From Parietaria judaica (taxonomy: Eukaryota > Streptophyta > Magnoliopsida > Rosales > Urticaceae), in assembly GCA_954871525.1 (NCBI GenBank), contig OX940863.1, positions 7,044,001-7,108,000 of the forward strand: a DNA stretch of 64,000 bases. Direction: 5' to 3'. This document shows positions 24,951 through 37,990 of the stretch, in pieces. How positions within the stretch are numbered: the stretch's first letter is position 1; each line of letters begins with the position of its first letter. Below the pieces are notes generated by a model that saw only the letters and a list, made by a program, of their open reading frames with translations, ran no database searches and had not been told where the DNA came from. The position numbers were made by a program, and so were the translations under genes.

Positions 24951-27750
24951 ATTTTTGCATGAGAACTCTTGTTATATTCAAATTCCAATGTATAAGCCCT
25001 AAAATCATTATTTTTTCAATTGGTTTGAAGTTTTAGGTCGTAAACAATGTAAAATAAAGAAATGCTATAGGAAATGCTATGGCATTTTTCATCAACAATT
25101 TAATCCTTGCATATTTTTGCATGAGAACTCTTGTTATATTCAAATTCCAATGTATAAGCTTTAAATTCATTATTTTTTCAATTGGTTCGAAATTTAAGGT
25201 TGTAAAAAATTTCAAATAAAGAAATGCTATAGGAAATGCTATAGCATTTCCTATGGCATTTCTCGTCAACAATTTAATCCTTGCATATTTTTGCATGAGA
25301 ACTCTTGTTATATTCAAATTCCAATGTATAAGCCCTAAAATCATAATTTTTTCAATTGGTTTGAAATTTTAGGTCGTAAACAATGTAAAATAAAGAAATG
25401 CTATAGGAAATGCTATGGCATTTTTCATCAACAATTTAATCCTTGCATATTTTTGCATGAGAACTCTTGTTATATTCAAATTCACATGTATAAGCTTTAA
25501 AATCATTATTTTTTCAATTAGTTCGAAATTTAAGGTTGTGAAAAATGTAAAATAAAGAAATGCTATAGGAAATGATATAGCATTTCCTATGGCAATTCTC
25601 GTCAACAATTTAATCCTTGCATATTTTTGCATGAGAACTCTTTATATATTTAAATTCCAATGTATAAGCCCAAAAATCATTATTTTTTCAATTGGTTCGA
25701 AATTTAAGGTTGTAAAAATGTAAAATAAAGAAATTCTTTAGGAAATTCTATAGCATTTCCTATGGCATTTCTCGTCAACAATTTAATACTTGCATATTTT
25801 TTCATGAGAACTCTTGTTATATTCAAATTCCAATGTATAAGCCGTAAAATCATTATTTTTTTAATTGGTTCGAAATTTAAGGTTGTAAAAAATGTAAAAT
25901 AAAGAAATGCTATAGGAAATGCTATAGCATTTCCTATGGCATTTCTCGTCAACAATTTAATCCTTGTATATTTTGGCATGAGAACTCTTGTTATATTCAA
26001 ATTCTAATGTATAAGCCCTAAAATCATTATTTTCTCAATTGGTTCGAAATTTAAGGTTGTAAAAAAGTCAAATAAAGAAGTGCTATAGGAAATGCTATAT
26101 CATTTCCTATGGCATTTCTCGTCAACAATTTAATCCTTGCATATTTTTGCATGAGAACTCTTGTTCTATTCAAATTCCAATGTATAAGCTTTAAAATCAT
26201 TATTTTTTCAATTGGTTCGAAATTTAAGGTCGTAAAAAATGTAAAATAAAGAAATGCTATAGGAAATACTATAACATTTCCTATGGCATTTCTCGTCAAC
26301 AATTTAATCCTTGCATATTTTTGCATGAGAACTCTTGTTATATTGAAATTCCAATGTATAAGCCCTAAAATCATTATTTTTTCAATTGGTTTGAAATTTT
26401 AGGTCGTAAACAATGTAAAATAAAGAAATGCTATAGGAAATGCTATGGCATTTTTCATCAACAATTTAATCCTTGCATATTTTTGCATGAGAACTCTTGT
26501 TATATTCAAATTCCAATGTATAAGCTTTAAATTCATTATTTTTTCAATTGGTTCGAAATTTAAGGTTGTAAAAAATTTCAAATAAAGAAATGCTATAGGA
26601 AATGCTATAGCATTTCCTATGGCATTTCTCGTCAACAATTTAATCCTTGCATATTTTTGCATGAGAACTCTTGTTATATTCAAATTCCAATGTATAAGCC
26701 CTAAAATCATAATTTTTTCAATTGGTTTGAAATTTTAGGTCGTAAACAATGTAAAATAAAGAAATGCTATAGGAAATGCTATGGCATTTTTCATCAACAA
26801 TTTAATCCTTGCATATTTTTGCATGAGAACTCTTGTTATATTCAAATTCACATGTATAAGCTTTAAAATCATTATTTTTTCAATTAGTTCGAAATTTAAG
26901 GTTGTGAAAAATGTAAAATAAAGAAATGCTATAGGAAATGCTATAGCATTTCCTATGGCAATTCTCGTCAACAATTTAATCCTTGCATATTTTTGCATGA
27001 GAACTCTTTATATATTTAAATTCCAATGTATAAGCCCTAAAATCATTATTTTTTCAATTGGTTCGAAATTTAAGGTTGTAAAAATGTAAAATAAAGAAAT
27101 TCTTTAGGAAATTCTATAGCATTTCCTATGGCATTTCTCGTCAACAATTTAATACTTGCATATTTTTTCATGAGAACTCTTGTTATATTCAAATTCCAAT
27201 GTATAAGCCGTAAAATCATTATTTTTTTAATTGGTTCGAAATTTAAGGTTGTAAAAAATGTAAAATAAAGAAATGCTATAGGAAATGCTATAGCATTTCC
27301 TATGGCATTTCTCGTCAACAATTTAATCCTTGCATATTTTGGCATGAGAACTCTTGTTATATTCAAATTCTAATGTATAAGCCCTAAAATCATTATTTTC
27401 TCAATTGGTTCGAAATTTAAGGTTGTAAAAAAGTCAAATAAAGAAATGCTATAGGAAATGCTATATCATTTCCTATGGCATTTCTCGTCAACAATTTAAT
27501 CCTTGCATATTTTTGCATGAGAACTCTTGTTCTATTCAAATTCCAATGTATAAGCTTTAAAATCATTATTTTTTCAATTGGTTCGAAATTTAAGGTCGTA
27601 AAAAATGTAAAATAAAGAAATGCTATAGGAAATACTATAACATTTCCTATGGCATTTCTCGTCAACAATTTAATCCTTGCATATTTTTGCATGAGAACTC
27701 TTGTTATATTCAAATTCCAATGTATAAGCCCTAAAATCATTATTTTTGTC
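24950..27750 (+). repeat. 1366-bp higher-order repeat, two tandem copies
   Basis: Landmarks repeat at exactly 1366 bp: 25033/26399, 25369/26735, 25704/27070 and 26051/27417. Shared diagnostic variants are GGAAATGCTATGGCATTTTTCATC (short palindromes), TTCACATGTATAAGC, CTTTATATATTTAAATTCC, and a T7 tract with TTAATTGG. Differences are mainly single bases, for example GAAATGATATAGC at 25571 against GAAATGCTATAGC in copy two. No indel was seen along the pair, which suggests a recent duplication of about 8 monomers. Confidence 0.9.
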
Positions 27751-30700
27751 AATTGGTTCGAAATTTAAGGTTGTACAAAATGTAAAATAAAGAAATGCTA
27801 TAGGAAATGCTATAACATTTCCTATGGCATTTCTCGTCAACAATTTAATCCTTGCATATTTTTGCATGAGAACTCTTGTTATATTCAAATTCCAATGTAT
27901 AAGCCCTAAAATCATTATTTTTTCAATTGGTTTGAAATTTAAGGTTGTAAAAAATGTAAAATAAAGAAATGCTATAGGAAATGCTATAGCATTTCCTATG
28001 GAAATTCTTGTCAACAGATTAATCCTTGCATATTTTTGCATGAGAACTCTTGATATATTTAAATTCCAATGTATAAGCCCTAAAATAATTAATTTTTCAA
28101 TTGGTTCGAAATTTAAGGTTTTAAAAATGTAAAATAAAGAAATTCTTTAGGAAATTCTATAGCATTTCCTATGGCATTTCTCGTCAACAATTTAATCCTT
28201 GCATATTTTTTCATGAGAACTCTTGTTATATTCAAACTCCAATGTATAAGCCCTAAAATCATTATTTTTTCAATTGGTTCGAAATTTAAGGTTGTAAAAA
28301 ATGTAAAATAAAGAAATGCTATAGGAAATGCTATAGCATTTCCTATGGCATTTCTCGTCAACAATTTAATCCTTGCATATTTTGGCATGAGAACTCTTGT
28401 TATATTCAAATTCCAATGTATAAGCCCTAAAATCATTATTTTCTCAATTAGTTCGAAATTTAAGGTTGTAAAAAATGTCAAATAAAGAAATGCTATAGGA
28501 AATGCTATAGCATTTCCTATGGCATTTCTCGTCAACAATTTAATCCTTGCATATTTTTGCATGAGAACTCTTGTTATATTCAAATTCCAATGTATAAGCC
28601 CTAAAATCATTATTTTTTCAATTGGTTCGAAATTTTAGGTCGTAAATAATGTAAAATAAAGAAATGCTATAGGAAATGCTAGCATTTCCTATGGCATTTT
28701 TCGTCAACAATTTAATCCTTGCATATGTTTCCATGAGAACTCTTGTTATATTCAAATTCCAATGTATAAGCTTTAAAATCATTATTTTTTCAATTAGTTC
28801 GAAATTTAAGGTTGTAAAAAATGTAAAATAAAGAAATGCTATAGGAAATACTATAGCATTTCCTATGGCATTTCTCGTCAACAATTTAATCCTTGCATAT
28901 TTTCTCAAGAGAACTCTTTTTATATACAAATTACAATGTATAAGCCCTAAAATCATTATTTTTTCAATTGCTTCGAAATTTAAGGTTGTAAAAAATGTAA
29001 AATAAATAAATGCTATAGGAAATGCTATAGCATTTCCTATGGCATTTCTCGTCAACAATTTAATCCTTGCATATTTTTGCATGAGAACTCTTTTTATATT
29101 CAAATTACAATGTATAAGCCCTAAAATAATTATTTTTTCAATTGGTTCGAATTTTAGGTCGTAAACAATGTAAAATAAAGAAATGCTATAGCATTTCCTA
29201 TGGCATTTCTCGTCAACAATTTAATCCTTGCATATTTTTGCATGAGAACTCTTTTTATATTCAAATTACAATGTATAAGCCCTAAAATCATTATTTTTTA
29301 AATTGGTTCAAAATTAAGGTTGTAAAAAATGTAAAATAAAGAAATTCTATAGGAAATTCTATAGCATTTCCTATAGCATTTCTCGTCAACAATTTAATCC
29401 TTGCATATTTTTTCATGAGAACTCTTGTTATATTCAAATTCCAATGTATAAGCCCTAAAACCATTTTTTTTTAAATTGGTTCGAAATTTAAGGTTGTAAA
29501 AAATGTAAAATAAAGAAATGCTATAGGAAATGCTATAGCATTTCCTATGGCATTTCTCGTCAACAAGTTAATCCTTGCATATTTTGGCATGAGAACTCTT
29601 GTTATATTCAAATTCCAATGTATAAGCCATAAAATCATTATTTTCTCAATTGGTTCGAAATTTGAGGTTGTAAAAAATTTCAAATAAAGAAATGCTATAG
29701 GAAATGCTATAGCATTTCCTATGGCATTTCTCGTCAACAATTTAATCCTTGCATATTTTTGCATGAGAACTCTTTTTATATTCAAATTACAATGTATAAG
29801 CCCTAAAATCATTATTTTTTAAATTGGTTCAAAATTTAAGGTTGTAAAAAATGTAAAATAAAGAAATTCTATGGGAAATTCTATAGCATTTCCTATGGCA
29901 TTTCTCGTCAACAATTTAATCCTTGCATATTTTTGCATGAGAACTCCTGTTATATTTAAATTCCAATGTATAAGCTTTAAAATCATTATTTTTTCAATTA
30001 GTACGAAATTTAAGGTTGTAAAAAAAGTAAAATAAAGAAATGCTATAGGAAATACTATAGCATTTCCTATGGCATTTCTCGCCAACAATTTAATCCTTGC
30101 ATATTTTTGCATGAGAACTCTTGTTATATTAAAATTCCAATGTATAAGCCCTAAAATCATTATTTTTTCAATTGGTTCCAAATTTAAGGTTGTAAAAAAT
30201 GTAAAATAAAGAAATTCTATAGGAAATTCTATAGCATTTCCTATGGCATTTCTCGTCAGAAATTTTATACTTGCATATTTTTTCATGAGAACTCTTGTTA
30301 TATTCAAATTCCAATATATAAGCCCTAAAATCATTATTTTTTCAATTGGTTCGAAATTTAAGGTTGTAAAAAATGTAAAATAAAGAAATGCTATCTATGG
30401 CATTTCTCGTCAACAATTTAATCCTTGCATATTTATGCATGAGATCTCTTGGTATATTCAAATTCCAATGTATAAGCCTTAAAATCATTATTTTCTCAAT
30501 TGGTTCGAAATTTAAGGTTGTAAAAAAGTCAAATAAAGAAATGCTATATCATTTCCAATGGCATTTCTCGTCAACAATTTAATCCTTGCATATTTTTGCA
30601 TGAGAACTCTTGTTCTATTCAAATTCCAATGTATAAGCTTTTAAATCATTATTTTTTCAATTGGTTCGAAATTGAAGGTCGTAAATAATGTAAAATAAAG

Positions 30701-31950
30701 AAATGCTATAGGAAATACTATAGCATTTCCTATGGCATTTCTCGTCAACAATTTAATCCTTGCATATTTTTGCATGAGAACTCTTGTTATATTCAAATTC
30801 CAATGTATAAGCCCTAAAATAATTATTTTTTCAATTGGTTCGAAATTTAAGGTTATAAAAAATGTAAAATAAAGAAATTCTATAGGTAATTCTATAGCAT
30901 TTCCTATGGCATTTCTCGTCAACAATTTAATCCTTGCATATTTTTTCATGAGAACTCTTGTTATATTCAAATTCCAATGTATAAGCCCTAAATTCATTAT
31001 TTTTTCAATTGGTTCGAAATTTAAGGTTGTACAAAATGTAAAATAAAGAAATGCTATAGGAGATGCTATAACATTTCCTATGGCATTTCTCGTCAACAAT
31101 TTAATCCTTGCATTTTAGTGCATAAGAACACTTGTTATATTCAAATTCCAATGTATAAACCCTAAAATATTTATTTTCTCAATTGGTTCGAAATTTAAGG
31201 TTGTAAAAAAGTCAAATAAAAAATGCTATAGGAAATGCTATAGCATTTCCTATGGCATTTCTCGTCAACAATTTAATCCTTGCATATTTTTTCATGAGAA
31301 CTCTTGTTATATTCAAATTCCAATGTATAAGCTTTAAAATCATTATTTTTTCAATTGATTCGAAATTTAAGGTCGTAAAAAATGTAAAATAAAGAAATGC
31401 TATAGAAATTCTATAGGTAATTCTATAGCATTTCCTATGGCATTTCTCGTCAACAATTTAATCCTTGCATATTTTGGCATGAGAACTCTTGTTATATTCA
31501 AATTCCAATGTATAAGCCATAAAATCATTATTTTCTCAATTGGTTCGAAATTTAAGGTTGTAAAAAATGTCAAATAAAGAAATGCTATAGGAAATGCTAT
31601 AGCATTTCCTATGGCATTTCTTGTCAACAATTTAATCCTTGCATATTTTTGCATGAGAACTCTTGTTATATTCAAATTCCAATGTATAAGCCCTAAAATC
31701 ATTATTTTTTCAATTGGTTCGAAATTTAAGGTTGTAAAAAATGTAAAATAAAGAAATGCTATAGAAAATGCTATAGCATTTCCTATGGCATTTCTCGTCA
31801 ACAATTTAATCCTTGCATATTTTTACATGAGAACTCTTTTAATATTCAAATTACAATGTATAAGCCCTAAAATCATTATTTTTTCAATTGGTTCGAATTT
31901 TAGGTCGTAAACAATGTAAAATAAAGAAATGCTATAGGAAATGCTATAGC
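27750..31950 (+). repeat. Mixed monomer domain
   Basis: Irregular A/B-like monomers with several TTTTTATATTCAAATTACAATG variants (near 28917, 29091, 29252, 29771) and short palindrome cores at 28678 and 29187. The segment at about 30.14-30.77 kb is a copy of about 24.15-24.78 kb. The unusual TTAGTGCATAAGAACACTTG form near 31115 otherwise occurs near 23442. No gene or inserted element is visible. Confidence 0.8.
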
Positions 31951-34750
31951 ATTTCCTATGGCATTTCTCGTCAACAATTTAATCCTTGCATATTTTGGCA
32001 TGAGAACTCTTGTTATATTCAAATTCGAATGTATAAGCCCTAAAATCATTATTTTCTCAATTGGTTCGAAATTTAAGGTTGTAAAAAAGTCAAATAAAGA
32101 AATGCTATAGGAAATGCTATAGCATTTCCTATGGCATTTCTCGTCAACTATTTAATCCTTGCATATTTTTGCATGAGAACTCTTGTTGTATTCTAATTCC
32201 AATGTATAAGCTTTAAAATCATTATTTTTTAAATTGGTTCGAAATTTAGGGTCGTAAAAAATGTAAAATAAAGAAATGCTATAGGAAATACTATAGCATT
32301 TCCTATGGCATTTCTCGTCAACAATTTAATCCTTGCATATTTTTGCATGAGAACTCTTGTTATATTCAAATTCCAATGTATAAGCCCTAAAATCATTATT
32401 TTTTCAATTGGTTCAAAATTTAAGGTTGTAAAAATTGTAGAATAAAGAAATTCTATAGGAAATGCTATAGCATTTCCTATGGAATTTCTCGTCAATTATT
32501 TAATCCTTGCATATTTTTTCATGAGAACTCTTGTTATATTCAAATTCCAATGTATAAGCCCTAAAATCATTATTTTTTCAATTGGTTCGAAATTGAAGGC
32601 TGTAAAAAATGTAAAATAAAGAAATGCTATAGGAAATGCTATAGCATTTCCTATGGCATTTCTCGTCAACAATTTAATCCTTGCATATTTTGGCATGAGA
32701 ACTCTTGTTATATTCAAATTCCAATGTATAAGCCCTAAAATCATTATTTTCTCAATTGGTTCGAAATTTAAGGTTGTAAAAAAGTCAAATAAAGAAATGC
32801 TATAGGAAATGCTATAGCATTTCCTATGGCATTTCTCGTCAACAATTTAATCCTTGCATATTTTGGCATGAGAACTCTTGTTATATTCAAATTCCAATGT
32901 ATAAGCCCTAAAATCATTATTTTCTCAATTGGTTCGAAATTTAAGGTTGTAAAAAAGTCAAATAAAGAAATGCTATAGGAAATGCTATAGCATTTCCTAT
33001 GGCATTTCTCGTCAACAATTTAATCCTTGCATATTTTGGCATGAGAACTCTTGTTATATTCAAATTCCAATGTATAAACCCTAAAATCATTATTTTCTCA
33101 ATTGGTTCAAAATTTAAGGTTGTAAAAAAGTCAAATAAAGAAATGCTATAGGAAATGCTATAGCATTTCCTATGGCATTTCACGTCAACAATTTAATCCT
33201 TGCATATTTTTGCATGAGAACTCTTGTCATATTAAAATTCCAATGTATAAGCTTTAAAATCATTATTTTTTCAATTGGTTCGAAATTTAAGGTCGTAAAA
33301 AATGTAAAATAAAGAAATGCTATAGGAAATGCTATAGCATTTCCTATGGCATTTCTCGTCAACAATTTAATCCTTGCATATTTTGGCATGAGAACTCTTG
33401 TTATATTCAAATTCGAATGTATAAGCCCTAAAATCATTATTTTCTCAATTGGTTCGTAATTTAAGGTTGTAAAAAAGTCAAATAAAGAAATGCCATAGGA
33501 AATGTTATAGCATTTCCTATGGCATTTCTCGTCAACTATTTAATCCTTGCATATTTTTGCATGAGAACTCTTGTTGTATTCTAATTCCAATGTATAAGCT
33601 TTAAAATCATTATTTTTTAAATTGGTTCGAAATTTAGGGTCGTAAAAAATGTAAAATAAAGAAATGCTATAGGAAATACTATAGCATTTCCTATGGCATT
33701 TCCCGTCAACAATTTAATCCTTGCATATTTTTGCATGAGAACTCTTGTTATATTCAAATTCCAATGTATAAGCCCTAAAATCATTATTTTTTCAATTGGT
33801 TCAAAATTTAAGGTTGTAAAAATTGTAGAATAAAGAAATTCTATAGGAAATGCTATAGCATTTCCTATGGAATTTCTCGTCAATAATTTAATCCTTGCAT
33901 ATTTTTTCATGAGAACTCTTGTTATATTCAAATTCCAATGTATAAGCCCTAAAATCATTATTTTTTCAATTGGTTCGAAATTGAAGGCTGTAAAAAATGT
34001 AAAATAAAGAAATGCTATAGGAAATGCTATAGCATTTCCTATGGCATTTCTCGTCAACAATTTAATCCTTGCATATTTTGGCATGAGAACTCTTGTTATA
34101 TTCAAATTCCAATGTATAAGCCCTAAAATCATTATTTTCTCAATTGGTTCGAAATTTAAGGTTGTAAAAAAGTCAAATAAAGAAATGCTATAGGAAATGC
34201 TATAGTATTTCCTATGGCATTTCTCGTCAACAATTTAATCCTTGCATATTTTGGCATGAGAACTCTTGTTATATTCAAATTCCAATGTATAAGCCCTAAA
34301 ATCATTATTTTCTCAATTGGTTCGAAATTTAAGGTTGTAAAAAAGTCAAATAAAGAAATGCTATAGGAAATGCTATAGCATTTCCTATGGCATTTCTCGT
34401 CAACAATTTAATCCTTGCATATTTTGGCATGAGAACTCTTGTTATATTCAAATTCCAATGTATAAGCCCTAAAATCATTATTTTCTCAATTGGTTCAAAA
34501 TTTAAGGTTGTAAAAAAGTCAAATAAAGAAATGCTATAGGAAATGCTATAGCATTTCCTATGGCATTTCTCGTCAACAATTTAATCCTTGCATATTTTTG
34601 CATGAGAACTCTTGTCATATTAAAATTCCAATGTATAAGCTTTAAAATCATTATTTTTTCAATTGGTTCGAAATTTAAGGTCGTAAAAAATGTAAAATAA
34701 AGAAATGCTATAGGAAATGCTATAGCATTTCCTATGGCATTTCTCGTCAA
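31950..34750 (+). repeat. 1388-bp (8-monomer) higher-order repeat, two abutting copies
   Basis: Copy one is about 31.95-33.36 kb and copy two about 33.34-34.75 kb. Diagnostic variants are CAAATTCGAATGTATAAGCC, CAACTATTTAATCC, TTGTTGTATTCTAATTCC, TTAAATTGGTTCGAAATTTAGGG (at 32233 and 33621), AAATTGTAGAATAAAG and CTTGTCATATTAAAATTCC (near 33222 and 34611). The spacing is 1388 bp, which is exactly eight times 173.5. Several of these variants also mark the 1728-bp HOR at 3.9 and 5.7 kb, so the two domains share ancestry. Confidence 0.88.
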
Positions 34751-37700
34751 CAATTTTATCGTTGCATATTTTTGCATGAGAACTCTTGTTATATTAAAAT
34801 TCCAATGTATAAGCTTTAAAATCATTATTTTTTCAATTGGTTTGAAATTTAAGGTCGTAAAAAATGTAAAATAAAGAAATGCTATAGGAAATTATATAGC
34901 ATTTCCTATGGCATTTCTCGTCAGCAATTTAATCCTTGCATATTTTTGCATGAGAACACTTGTTATATTCAAATTCCAATGTATAAGCCCTAAAATCATT
35001 ATTTTTTCAATTGGTTCGAAATTTAAGGTTGTAAAAAATGTAATATAAAGAAATTCTATAGGAAATTCTATAGCATTTCATATGGCATTTCTCGTCAACA
35101 ATTTAATCCTTGCATATTTTTTCATGAGAACTCTTGTTATATTCAAATTCCAATGTATAAGCCCTAAAATCATTATTTTTTCAATTGGTTCGAATTTTAA
35201 GGTTGTAAAAAATGTAAAATAAAGAAATGCTATGGGAAATGCTATAGCATTTCCTATGGAATTTCTCGTCAACAATTTAATCCTTGCATATTTTGGCATG
35301 AGAACTCTTGTTATATTCAAATTCCAATGTATAAGCCCTAAAATCATTATTTTCTCAATTGGTTCGAAATTTAAGGTTGTAAAAATGTCAAATAAAGAAA
35401 TGCTATAGGAAATGCTATAGCATTTCCTATGGCATTTCTCGTCAACAATTTAATCCTTGCATATTTTTGCATGAGAACTCTTGTTATATTCAAATTCCAA
35501 TGTATAAGCCCTAAAATCATTATTTTTTCAATTGGTTCGAAATTTAAGGTTGTAAAAAATGTAAAATAAAGAAATTCTATAGGAAATGCTATAGCATTTC
35601 ATATGGCATTTCTCGTCAACAATTTAATCCTTGCATATTTTGGCATGAGAACTCTTGTTATATTCAAATTCCAATGTATAAGCCCTAAAATCATTATTTT
35701 CTCAATTGGTTCGAAATTTAAGGTTGTAAAAAAGTCAAATAAAGAAATGCTATAGGAAATGCTATAGCATTTCCTATGGCATTTCTCGTCAACAATTTAA
35801 TCCTTGCATATTTTGGCATGAGAACTCTTGTTATATTCAAATTCCAATGTATAAGTTTTAAAATCATTATTTTTTCAATTGGTTCGAAATTTAAGGTCGT
35901 AAAAAATGTAAAATAAAGAAATGCTATAGGAAATGCTATAGCATTTCCTATGGCATTTCTCGTCAACAATTTAATCCTTGCATATTTTTGCATGAGAACT
36001 CTTGTCATATTAAAATTCCAATGTATAAGCTTTAAAATCATTATTTTTTCAATTGGTTCGAAATTTAAGGTCGTAAAAAATGTAAAATAAAGAAATGCTA
36101 TAGGAAATGCTATAGCATTTCCTATGGCATTTCTCGTCAACAATTTAATCCTTGCATATTTTTGCATGAGAACTCTTGTTATATTAAAATTCCAATGTAT
36201 AAGCTTTAAAATCATTATTTTTTCAATTGGTTCGAAATTTAAGGTCGTAAAAAATGTAAAATATAGAAATGCTATAGGAAATTCTATAGCATTTCCTATG
36301 GCATTTCTCGTCAGCAATTTAATCCATGCATATTTTTGCATGAGAACACTTGTTATATTCAAATTCCAATGTATAAGCCCTAAAATCATTATTTTTTCAA
36401 TTGGTTCGAAATTTAAGGTTGTAAAAAATGTAATATAAAGAAATTCTATAGGAAATGCTATAGCATTTCCTATGGAATTTCTCGTCAACAATTTAATCCT
36501 TGCATATTTTGGCATGAGAACTCTTGTTATATTCAAATTCCAATGTATAAGCCCTAAGATCATTATTTTCTCAATTGGTTCGAAATTTAAGGTTGTAAAA
36601 AAGTCAAATAAAGAAATGCTATAGGAAATGCTATAGCATTTCCTATGGCATTTCTCGTCAACAATTTAATCCTTGCATATTTTGGCATGAGAACTCTTGT
36701 TATATTCAAATTCCAATGTATAAGCCCTAAAATCATTATTTTCTCAATTGGTTCAAAATTTAAGGTTGTAAAAAAGTCAAATAAAGAAATGCTATAGGAA
36801 ATGCTATAGCATATCCTATGGCATTTCTCGTCAACAATTTAATCCTTGCATATTTTTGCATGAGAACTCTTGTCATATTAAAATTCCAATGTATAAGCTT
36901 TAAAATCATTATTTTTTCAATTGGTTCGAAATTTAAGGTCGTAAAAAATGTAAAATAAAGAAATGCTATAGGAAATGCTATAGCATTTCCTATGGCATTT
37001 CTCGTCAACAATTTAATCCTTGCATATTTTTGCATGAGAACTCTTGTTATATTAAAATTCCAATGTATAAGCTTTAAAATCATTATTTTTTCAATTGGTT
37101 CAAAATTTAAGGTCGTAAAAAATGTAAAATAAAGAAATGCTATAGGAAATGCTATAGCATTTCCTATGGCATTTCTCGTCAACAATTTAATCCTTGCATA
37201 TTTTTGCATGAGAACTCTTGTTATATTAAAATTCCAATTTATAAGCTTTAAAATCATTATTTTTTCAATTGGTTCGAAATTTAAGGTCGTAAAAAATGTA
37301 AAATAAAGAAATGCTATAGGAAATTCTATAGCATTTCCTATGGCATTTCTCGTCAGCAATTTAATCCTTGCATATTTTTGCATGAGAACACTTGTTATAT
37401 TCAAATTCCAATGTATAAGCCCTAAAATAATTATTTTTTCAATTGGTTCAAAATTTAAGGTTGTAAAAAATGTAATATAAAGAAATTCTATAGGAAATGC
37501 TATAGCATTTCATATGGCATTTCTCGTCAAAAATTTAATCCTTGCATATTTTTTCATGAGAACTCTTGTTATATTCAAATTCCAATGTATAAGCCCTAAA
37601 ATCATTATTTTTTCAATTGGTTCGAATTTTAAGGTTGTAAAAAATGTAAAATAAAGAAATGCTATAGGAAATGCTATAGCATTTCCTATGGAATTTCTCG

Positions 37701-37990
37701 TCAACAATTTAATCCTTGCATATTTTGGCATGAAACTCTTGTTATATTCAAATTCCAATGTATAAGCCCTAAAATCATTATTTTCTCAATTGGTTCGAAA
37801 TTTAAGGTTGTAAAAAAGTCAAATAAAGAAATGCTATAGGAAATGCTATAGCATTTCCTATGGCATTTCTCGTCAACAATTTAATCCTTGCATATTTTTG
37901 CATGAGAACTCTTGTTATATTCAAATTCCAATGTATAAGCCCTAAAATCATTATTTTTTCAATTGGTTCGAAATTTAAGGTTGTAAAAAA
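34750..37990 (+). repeat. Short-period mixed HOR domain
   Basis: Consists of runs of 174-bp monomers with AAGCTTTAAAATC and AGGTCGTAAAAAATG, with B monomers between. The CTTGTCATATTAAAATTCC variant recurs at about 36001 and 36869 (868 bp, five monomers), followed in each case by similar monomers ending in GTCAGCAATTTAATCC. The CATTTCATATGG palindrome variant appears near 35070, 35590 and 37507. No gene is seen. Confidence 0.8.

Noticed and set aside
24950..27750. Treating the high-identity duplications as proven biology
   Set aside because: In arrays like this, assemblers can duplicate or drop units. The sequence alone cannot separate this from recent amplification, so I report the structure but not its certainty.
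36124..36438. Plus-strand open frames of about 104 codons (also near 20306, 30388, 41597)
   Set aside because: These are accidental open frames across two monomers. Identical versions exist only where the satellite itself is duplicated.
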